A program made the translations under genes and the position numbers. The notes under the pieces are model-generated. The model ran no database searches, was not told where the DNA came from, and worked only from the letters and a program-made list of their open reading frames with translations. Source: Alphaproteobacteria bacterium (GTDB lineage Bacteria; Pseudomonadota; Alphaproteobacteria; Ferrovibrionales; Ferrovibrionaceae). Taken from it: 64,000 nt of DNA. Below, piece after piece: positions 58,917 to 64,000 of this stretch. The stretch is taken from assembly GCA_017307375.1 (NCBI GenBank), contig JAFKFH010000003.1, positions 248,001 to 312,000 of the forward strand. The letters are read 5' to 3'. Positions within the stretch are counted from its first letter, which is position 1. Every line of letters begins with the position of its first letter.

Positions 58917-59896
58917 TGGAGACGATCGCGCTGGACGTCCACTGCCACCTGGCGCCGCTCGCCCCGGGACGGACCGCCGGCATGCGCGGCATCGGCTGGG
59001 ACGCGGACGGCCGGCTGATCACCATCGACGGCTACCAGCTCGCCGCCCCCTCGGTCTACCGGGTCGAGGCGCTGATCGCCTGGATGGACGAAAACCGGGT
59101 CGCGCGGTCGTGGATCTCGATTCCCCCGCCGCTCTACCGCCTCGGCCTCGACCCGGTCGAGGCCGAGGCCTGGACCGCCTGCGTCAACCGCGCGCTGGCC
59201 GATGCCGCCGCGCGCCACCCCGACCGGCTGTCGCCACTGTTCCACCTGCCGGTGCAGCACCCGGCGCTGGCGGCCGCGATCGCCGCGCGCCAGGCCGCGA
59301 CGCACCGGCCGCTGTTTGCCATGGCCGCCGGCTCGGCCGATGCCGGCCTGGTGCTGTCGGACTCCGGCTACGCCGGGCTATGGCAGGTCCTTGACCAGCT
59401 TCGCGCCTTCCTGTTCCTGCATCCGGTCAAGGGTTGCGATCCGCGCTACGAAGCGTTCTATCTGCACAACCTGCTGGGCAGCCCGGTCGAAACCGCCCTG
59501 GCCGCCGCCCATCTGGCATTGTCGGGCATCCTGGAACGCCACCAGGGCATCACGCTGTGCCTGGCCCATGGCGGCGGCGCGACCGCGGCGGTCGCCGGCC
59601 GGCTGGAACGCGGCCAGGTCACCGGCCGGCCCGGGGCCGATACCGGGGCCGAGCGACCGCGCCAGGCCTTTCGCCGCGTCGCCGTCGACTGCATCTGCCA
59701 CGATCCCGACGCGCTGGTCCTGGCCGGCGCGATGCACGGTCGGGACAACGTCTTCTTCGGCTCGGACTGGCCGTTCTCGATGGGCCTGCCGAAGCCGCAT
59801 GAGCAGCTGGCCGCCACCGACCACGCCTTCCGCGACGCCATCTTCCAGCACAATCCCCGGCGCCTGCTGTCGCAGTACCGCCTGACCAGCGAGTAG
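58916..59896 (+). CDS. Amidohydrolase 2 family protein, ACMSD-like
   Basis: A 326-residue metal-dependent TIM-barrel protein. The HxH pair is His9 and His11 (DVHCH), a further histidine is in LCLAHGGG, and the catalytic aspartate is in FFGSDWPF. The latter half (ALSGILERHQGITLCLAHGG, NVFFGSDWPFSMG) resembles aminocarboxymuconate-semialdehyde decarboxylase. An ALDH upstream and a RidA downstream recall the aminomuconate branch of aromatic degradation, where decarboxylase, dehydrogenase and deaminase occur together. Either decarboxylation or hydrolysis is possible. Confidence 0.83.
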   Translation: METIALDVHCHLAPLAPGRTAGMRGIGWDADGRLITIDGYQLAAPSVYRVEALIAWMDENRVARSWISIPPPLYRLGLDPVEAEAWTACVNRALADAAARHPDRLSPLFHLPVQHPALAAAIAARQAATHRPLFAMAAGSADAGLVLSDSGYAGLWQVLDQLRAFLFLHPVKGCDPRYEAFYLHNLLGSPVETALAAAHLALSGILERHQGITLCLAHGGGATAAVAGRLERGQVTGRPGADTGAERPRQAFRRVAVDCICHDPDALVLAGAMHGRDNVFFGSDWPFSMGLPKPHEQLAATDHAFRDAIFQHNPRRLLSQYRLTSE

Positions 59897-59900
59897 CCAG

Positions 59901-60278
59901 ATGATCGATGTGATCGATACCGGCATCATCCCGTCGAAGGGCCCGGTCAACGGCACCGTCAAGGCCGGCAACATGCTGTTCATGGCGCATGTGCCCAAGG
60001 ATCCGGTGACCGGCACGATCGTCGAGGGCGACATCGAGGTCCAGACGCGCCGGGCGCTGGCCAATCTCCGGATGGCGGTCGAGGCCGCCGGCGGCAGCCT
60101 CGCCGACGTGGCGCAGCTGCTGATTCACCTGATCGACAAGGACGACGCCGTCGGCATGAACAAGGTCTATCGCGAGGTCATGCCGACGCCCTATCCGTCG
60201 CGTGCCACGGTGGTGGTCAAGGAACTGCTGACGCCGGGCATGCGGATCGAGATCCTGGCCTGGGCGGTGCCGGGCTGA
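59901..60278 (+). CDS. RidA/YjgF family protein
   Basis: A 125-residue protein of the RidA fold, which hydrolyses reactive enamines or imines and in aromatic pathways deaminates 2-aminomuconate. The conserved Arg101 (SRATVVV) and Glu117 (MRIEILAWA) are present, so an active site is expected. It ends the ALDH-amidohydrolase-RidA operon. Its last 62 bp overlap the convergent trpA gene. Confidence 0.9.
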   Translation: MIDVIDTGIIPSKGPVNGTVKAGNMLFMAHVPKDPVTGTIVEGDIEVQTRRALANLRMAVEAAGGSLADVAQLLIHLIDKDDAVGMNKVYREVMPTPYPSRATVVVKELLTPGMRIEILAWAVPG

Positions 60279-61083
60279 CGGCAGCGGCCGACAGGGCCGA
60301 CACCAGCTTCTTCACCGCCGGGATGGTCCGGTCCGTCGCGCGGCCCCCGTCGAGCGTCGCGGCCAGGGCGTCGATCAGCGCGGTACCGACGACGACGCCG
60401 TCGGCGATATCGGCCAGCCCCGCGACCTGGGCCGGGCTGCGCACGCCGAAGCCGACGACGACCGGCAGGTCGGTGGCCGCCCGGATCGCAGCCAGTGCCG
60501 GTTTCAGCCGTTCGGGGTCTGCGGCGGCGGCACCGGTGATGCCGGTGACCGAGACATAATACACGAAGCCCCCGGCATCACCGACCACCCGCCGCAGGCG
60601 GCGCGAATCGGTCGTCGGCGTCGCCAGCCGGATCAGTTCGAGGCCAGCCCGGGTCGCCGGCAGCCGCAACTCGCCGTCGACCTCCGGCGGCAGGTCGACG
60701 ACGATGCAGCCGTCGACCCCGGCGGCCACTGCGTCGGCGGCGAAGCGTTCGACGCCGTAGACGTAGATCGGGTTGTAGTAACCCATCAGCACGACCGGCG
60801 TGGCCTGGTCGTGCCGGCGGAAGTCGCGGACGAGATCGAGTGTCCGCGCGGTCGTCTGGCCGGCGGCCAGGGCGCGCAGGCCCGCCGCCTGGATCACCGG
60901 GCCGTCGGCCATCGGGTCGGTGAAGGGCAGGCCGAGTTCGATGACGTCGGTACCGCCCGCGACGAGGGCATGCATCAGGGCGAGCGAGGTGTCGCGGTCG
61001 GGATCGCCGGCCATCACATAGGTGACCAGCGCGGCGCGGCCAACCCGGCGGCAGCGGGCGAAACGATCCTTGAGCCGGCTCAT
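60217..61083 (-). CDS. trpA: Tryptophan synthase alpha chain
   Basis: A 288-residue subunit that cleaves indole-3-glycerol phosphate. The catalytic glutamate and aspartate are in [16 protein letters not shown], with YYNPIYVYG and [10 protein letters not shown] as further family blocks. The last 20 residues ([19 protein letters not shown]) exceed the family length and come from the part overlapping ridA. ATG 61083 overlaps the trpB stop (ATGA). Confidence 0.95.
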   Translation of the reverse strand: MSRLKDRFARCRRVGRAALVTYVMAGDPDRDTSLALMHALVAGGTDVIELGLPFTDPMADGPVIQAAGLRALAAGQTTARTLDLVRDFRRHDQATPVVLMGYYNPIYVYGVERFAADAVAAGVDGCIVVDLPPEVDGELRLPATRAGLELIRLATPTTDSRRLRRVVGDAGGFVYYVSVTGITGAAAADPERLKPALAAIRAATDLPVVVGFGVRSPAQVAGLADIADGVVVGTALIDALAATLDGGRATDRTIPAVKKLVSALSAAAVSPAPPRPGSRSACPASAVP

Positions 61084-62306
61084 TGGACCATGCCCATCAT
61101 GCCGGCGATCTGCGGCACATCCTTGTCGCCGCGGCCCGAGATGGTCGCGACCATGACATGGTCGCGCGGCAGGTCGGGGGCCAGCTCGACCACCTTGGCG
61201 ATGGCATGGGCGGATTCCAGCGCCGGCACGATGCCTTCCAGGCGCGACAGCAGATGGAAGGCGGACAGCGCCTCGTCGTCGGTAGCCGACAGGTACTGCA
61301 CCCGGCCGATATCGTGCAGCCAGGCGTGCTCCGGCCCGATGCCGGGATAGTCGAGACCGGCCGAGATCGAATGGGCCTCGGTGATCTGGCCGTCGTCGTC
61401 CATCAGCAGATAGGTACGGTTGCCGTGCAGCACGCCCGGCCGGCCGCCGGACAGCGAGGCGGCATGGCGGCCCGAGGCGAGGCCGCTGCCGGCAGCTTCG
61501 ACCCCGATCAGCCGGACTTCGGGGTCGTCGAGGAAGGGGTGGAACAGGCCGATGGCGTTCGAACCGCCACCGATGCAGGCGATCAGGCTGTCGGGCAGGC
61601 GCCCCTCGGCCTCGCGCAGCTGCGCCCGCGTCTCCAGGCCGATGATCGACTGGAAGTCGCGCACCATCATCGGATAGGGGTGGGGGCCGGCCACGGTGCC
61701 GATGCAATAATAGGTGTCGGCGACATTGGTCACCCAGTCGCGCAGGGCTTCGTTCATCGCATCCTTGAGGGTCTGCGAACCCGACAGTGCCGGCACCACT
61801 TCGGCCCCGAGGAGCTTCATGCGCGTCACGTTGGGCATCTGCCGCTCGATGTCGACGGCCCCCATGTAGACGATGCAGGGCAGGCCGAAGCGGGCGCAGA
61901 GCGTGGCGGTGGCGACGCCGTGCTGGCCGGCCCCGGTCTCGGTGATGATCCGCGTCTTGCCCATGCGGCGGGCCAGCAGGATCTGGCCCAGCACGTTGTT
62001 GACCTTGTGCGAGCCGGTGTGATTGAGGTCCTCGCGCTTCAGGTAGATGCGCGCCCCGCCCAGATGCCCGGTCAGCCGTTCGGCGAAATAGAGCGGCGAC
62101 GGGCGGCCGACATAGTGCTTCTGCAGCCGCAGGATATCGTCGCGAAACGACGGATCCGACCAGGCATCGTTGTAGGCGGCCTCGAGCTCCAGGATGTTGG
62201 GCATCAGGGTCTCGGCGACGAAGCGGCCGCCGAAGATGCCGAAGCAGCCATCGGCGTCGGGGCCTTGCGCGAGGGAATTGGGGCGATAGTCGGTCTGCGG
62301 GCGCAT
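61080..62306 (-). CDS. trpB: Tryptophan synthase beta chain
   Basis: A 408-residue PLP enzyme that condenses indole with serine. The PLP lysine is in [11 protein letters not shown], the substrate loop is ETGAGQHG, and the phosphate-binding loop is [17 protein letters not shown] precedes ATG 62306. trpF, which often precedes trpB, is not here; instead the gene has its own leader peptide and attenuator. Regulation by tryptophan supply is therefore expected at transcription elongation. Confidence 0.97.
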   Translation of the reverse strand: MRPQTDYRPNSLAQGPDADGCFGIFGGRFVAETLMPNILELEAAYNDAWSDPSFRDDILRLQKHYVGRPSPLYFAERLTGHLGGARIYLKREDLNHTGSHKVNNVLGQILLARRMGKTRIITETGAGQHGVATATLCARFGLPCIVYMGAVDIERQMPNVTRMKLLGAEVVPALSGSQTLKDAMNEALRDWVTNVADTYYCIGTVAGPHPYPMMVRDFQSIIGLETRAQLREAEGRLPDSLIACIGGGSNAIGLFHPFLDDPEVRLIGVEAAGSGLASGRHAASLSGGRPGVLHGNRTYLLMDDDGQITEAHSISAGLDYPGIGPEHAWLHDIGRVQYLSATDDEALSAFHLLSRLEGIVPALESAHAIAKVVELAPDLPRDHVMVATISGRGDKDVPQIAGMMGMVQ

Positions 62307-62366
62307 CTGATCCTCCTCGGGGGGTGGAGGGGCGCTGGGATCGAAGGGCAGACGGGTGTCGAAACT

Positions 62367-62395
62367 AAAAAGGCCGCTCTCCGATCAGAGCGACC
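62367..62395 (-). terminator. trpBA attenuator terminator
   Basis: On the minus strand GGTCGCTCT (62395-62387) pairs with AGAGCGGCC (62380-62372), nine pairs with one G-U, followed by TTTTT (62371-62367). The competing antiterminator is GGGCGAC (62428-62422) with GTCGCTC (62394-62388). The protector stem is GCCCGC (62441-62436) with GCGGGC (62430-62425). These overlapping pairings make up a complete attenuator. Confidence 0.82.
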
Positions 62396-62431
62396 CATGA
62401 CGTCAGGACGATGTCAGGGATGTCGCCCGCT

Positions 62432-62476
62432 TTACGCGGGCCACCAACGACAGGAAAGGTGCACGGACATCGTCAT
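62432..62476 (-). CDS. trpL: Tryptophan leader peptide of trpBA
   Basis: A 14-residue peptide, MTMSVHLSCRWWPA, with tandem Trp codons at 62446-62441 just before the stop. It ends in the 5' arm of the protector hairpin. The -10 element is 7 nt before the ATG, so translation probably begins at the RNA 5' end, as reported for the trpL leader of Sinorhizobium meliloti, whose peptide is also 14 residues. Stalling at the Trp codons would free 62428-62422 to form the antiterminator. A longer in-frame ORF to 62683 is not supported. Confidence 0.85.
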   Translation of the reverse strand: MTMSVHLSCRWWPA

Positions 62477-62483
62477 GGCGCAA

Positions 62484-62512
62484 AAGGTAAGGGTGGATGG
62501 CGCGCGAGTCAA
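62484..62512 (-). promoter_or_regulatory. Promoter of the trpL-trpBA leader
   Basis: On the minus strand TTGACT (62512-62507), a 17-bp spacer, and TACCTT (62489-62484). The start point predicted from the -10 falls at or next to the leader ATG at 62476. The remaining bases up to 62703 serve the divergent cupin gene; I see nothing else in that stretch. Confidence 0.65.
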
Positions 62513-62703
62513 TCCGGGCCGGAGCATTCCCGCAGTATCGCCGCTTTTTTGCGCGGCCCGCTCAAAGCCCCGTCGCCTTCGACCCCTGCGGATAGCGGGG
62601 ATGGGCCGCAACCTGTTGAGAAAGCTGGACGCCGGACGATGGCACGCGATTTGCCGGAAGACGGTCGCCACGCCGCAATCCATGCCGCCTCCAGGAGGGC
62701 CCC

Positions 62704-63180
62704 ATGCAGACCGAAACGTTGGCCAAGCCGGCAGCGCCGGCGCCGTTGCCCCTATCGCCCGCCGCCATGATCGCCACCGCCTTCTCGCATATCCGCGAGG
62801 GCGATACCGAGTTCAGATCAGACGGACTGCGGGACTTCTTTCTCTATCGGGATCTCGGCGTTGCCGAAGCCACCAACGGCCTGGTCATCGCCCAACTGGT
62901 CAAGGCGAACCTGCCGCCCGAGGAAGGCACCGGCTGGCACCGCCACGAAGCCAATTTCCATATCGTGATCATGCTGAAGGGCTGGGCCCGCTTCATGTAC
63001 GAGACCGAGGAGACGCTGGTGCAGGCGGGCGATTGCGTGCACCAGCGGCCGGGAATCGTGCACTACCTGTTCGATTATTCGCCGGACATGGAATATCTCG
63101 AAATCGTCAGCCCGGCGGATTTCACCAGCATCGACATGCCCGGACCCTGCGCCGTTCCGCCACCGACGCCGTGGGCGTGA
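62704..63180 (+). CDS. Cupin-domain protein
   Basis: A 158-residue single-cupin protein. The metal site is in GTGWHRHEANFHIVIMLKG (HxH and a further His) and the second cupin motif is AGDCVHQRPGIVHYL. AGGAGG lies 5 nt before the ATG. It has no signal peptide. It may be a small-molecule dioxygenase or a sensor domain; the sequence does not decide. It ends just before a 15-bp perfect hairpin shared with ribH2. Confidence 0.8.
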   Translation: MQTETLAKPAAPAPLPLSPAAMIATAFSHIREGDTEFRSDGLRDFFLYRDLGVAEATNGLVIAQLVKANLPPEEGTGWHRHEANFHIVIMLKGWARFMYETEETLVQAGDCVHQRPGIVHYLFDYSPDMEYLEIVSPADFTSIDMPGPCAVPPPTPWA

Positions 63181-63213
63181 GGGCGGATCCGGCCCGTCGG
63201 GCCGGATCCGCCC
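63181..63213. terminator. Perfect 15-bp hairpin between convergent cupin and ribH2 genes
   Basis: GGGCGGATCCGGCCC (63181-63195) and its exact inverse (63199-63213) flank a GTC loop. There is no T run on either side, but the stem is very stable and sits in the 38-bp convergent gap, so it probably ends both transcripts. Confidence 0.6.
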
Positions 63214-63218
63214 GGCGG

Positions 63219-63707
63219 TCAGGCGACCGCGCGTTCGTCGCGGGCGAGGCGGGCCATGTTCTCCAGCGTGGCGAGGCAGGCATGCGCCGCCTCGACGCCC
63301 TTCACCACGAAATGCTCGCGGAAGAAGGTCGTGTGCGTTTCATGCTCGTGGAAATGCTTCGGCGTCAGGACCGCCGACAGTACCGGGACCTCGGTATCGA
63401 GCTGGATGCGCATCAGCGCGTCGATGACCGCGGTCGAGACGAACTCGTGACGATAGATGCCGCCATCGACGACGAAGCCCGCGGCAACGATCGCGGCATA
63501 GCGCCCGGTCTTGGCCAGCAGCTTGGCCTGCAGCGGTATCTCGAACGAGCCGGGAACCTCGAACAGCTCGACCTGGGACTGCGGAAAACCGCGGCGGCCG
63601 AGCTCGGCCAGGAACGACTGGCGGCACCGATCGACGATGTCGCGGTGCCAGCAGGCCTGGACGAAGGCGATACGCTGGTGGGAGGGGGTCGCAAAAGACT
63701 GATTCAT
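63219..63707 (-). CDS. ribH2: 6,7-dimethyl-8-ribityllumazine synthase, type II
   Basis: A 162-residue enzyme of riboflavin synthesis that joins the pyrimidine and the four-carbon unit. Blocks VPGSFEIPLQAKLLAKTGRYAAIVAAGFVVDGG and the histidine in YRHEFV mark lumazine synthase; length and the FHEHETHTTFFREHF segment match the RibH2 (decameric) type. ATG 63707 is used because AAGGA lies 5 nt upstream; the ATG at 63713 overlaps that site. The gene is controlled by the FMN riboswitch upstream and stands apart from other rib genes, which suggests it is a second lumazine synthase. Confidence 0.93.
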   Translation of the reverse strand: MNQSFATPSHQRIAFVQACWHRDIVDRCRQSFLAELGRRGFPQSQVELFEVPGSFEIPLQAKLLAKTGRYAAIVAAGFVVDGGIYRHEFVSTAVIDALMRIQLDTEVPVLSAVLTPKHFHEHETHTTFFREHFVVKGVEAAHACLATLENMARLARDERAVA

Positions 63708-63804
63708 GGTCATCCTTCCAATAGGACCAGAATCAGGGCACACGGGACCAAGGGCACGCGACCGGGCGCCGTCGCAAGGACGGAGTCCGGCTGTGCTATC
63801 ACCC

Positions 63805-63958
63805 CGTTCTCTTCCATCCGGACTATGACCGTCGGCTTCGGAATCGCACCGAAATCTGCTGACCCCCGATGATCCGACGGGATCATCGAGGCGCTCGCGG
63901 GCTAGGCAATCGCTTGCCATTACCGCCGGTGGGGACTTTCACCCCGCCCTGAGAACGT
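63805..63958 (-). promoter_or_regulatory. FMN riboswitch (RFN element)
   Basis: Read on the minus strand the element opens with the GTTCTCAGGGCGGGGTGAAA box (starting near 63957), then CCCACCGGCGGTAAT and a variable stem around 63875. It continues with CAGCAGATTTCGGTG and GCCGACGGTCATAGTCCGGA, and closes with GGAAGAGAACG that pairs with the first arm. All conserved blocks of the RFN class are present. FMN binding should reduce ribH2 expression. Between it and the gene a GGTCCT arm could pair across the Shine-Dalgarno AAGGA, pointing to translational control. Confidence 0.93.
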
Positions 63959-63993
63959 CAACATGCCGCCGGCGAATTCCGGTCGGCGTCCAG

Positions 63994-63999
63994 ACTATA
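63994..63999 (-). promoter_or_regulatory. Possible -10 element of the riboswitch-ribH2 transcript
   Basis: TATAGT on the minus strand, 36 nt upstream of the riboswitch. Its -35 partner lies beyond the window, so the call rests on one hexamer. Confidence 0.35.
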
Positions 64000-64000
64000 G

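Noticed and set aside
62477-62683. 83-codon frame ending in the Trp leader peptide
   Set aside because: Only the last 14 codons are supported: the promoter lies inside this frame at 62484-62512, and the upstream part has no start context.

Overview
The window is 64 kb of GC-rich DNA from an alphaproteobacterium, probably in or near the Rhodospirillales. Three things point there: the rpmH-rnpA-yidD-yidC-engB-argB block, the xerD / aroK-aroB / CorB-like order, and a RegB/RegA redox pair. Genes are packed tightly, many with ATGA or GTGA stop/start overlaps. I see no phage, insertion sequence, CRISPR array, tRNA or rRNA.

Layout. 1-1952: end of a pentose/galactose ABC permease and a sugar 1-dehydrogenase. 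2012-5241: a glutamate-synthase-like flavoprotein, a PPOX-fold flavoprotein and an AraC regulator. 5238-11978: a candidate zinc-starvation island. It holds a shortened threonyl-tRNA synthetase behind a Thr-rich leader peptide and terminator, an AztC/ZnuA-like binding protein, two paralogous outer-membrane barrels, a COG0523 GTPase and a DUF1826 protein, with two Zur-like palindromes. 12018-14956: a small exported peptide, RegB, RegA and a beta-class DNA methyltransferase coupled to RegA. 14963-21769: XerD, an exported repeat protein with an overlapping 46-residue membrane peptide, an AroK-AroB fusion, a CorB-like transporter and an AEC carrier. 21757-25404: MOSC protein, TetR regulator with operator, O-methyltransferase, MFS transporter, BolA.

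25602-31666: dTDP-L-rhamnose genes (rfbC, B, D, A) and a large glycosyltransferase. 31673-39144: the rpmH-yidC-engB block, an M16 peptidase and argB. 39166-48143: TPR glycosyltransferase-like protein, a three-gene phosphorelay, malate dehydrogenase, a DUF2336 protein and a diguanylate cyclase. 48265-50863: HAD phosphatase, methyltransferase, O-acetylhomoserine sulfhydrylase. 50996-60278: a LacI-controlled uptake and catabolic cluster: SsuA/NMT1-type ABC transporter, FAD oxidoreductase, M19-like protein lacking metal ligands, aldehyde dehydrogenase, ACMSD-like amidohydrolase, RidA. 60217-64000: trpBA behind a 14-residue Trp leader peptide and attenuator, a cupin protein, and ribH2 behind an FMN riboswitch.

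The most notable theme is RNA-level control. There are two amino-acid attenuators (Thr for thrS2, Trp for trpBA). In both, the -10 element lies only 6-7 nt before the leader AUG, so the leader mRNAs are probably leaderless. In the zinc island, zinc shortage could be read twice: by Zur at the palindromes, and through uncharged tRNA-Thr at the thrS2 leader, because the usual ThrRS is itself a zinc enzyme. That circuit is inference from the sequence.
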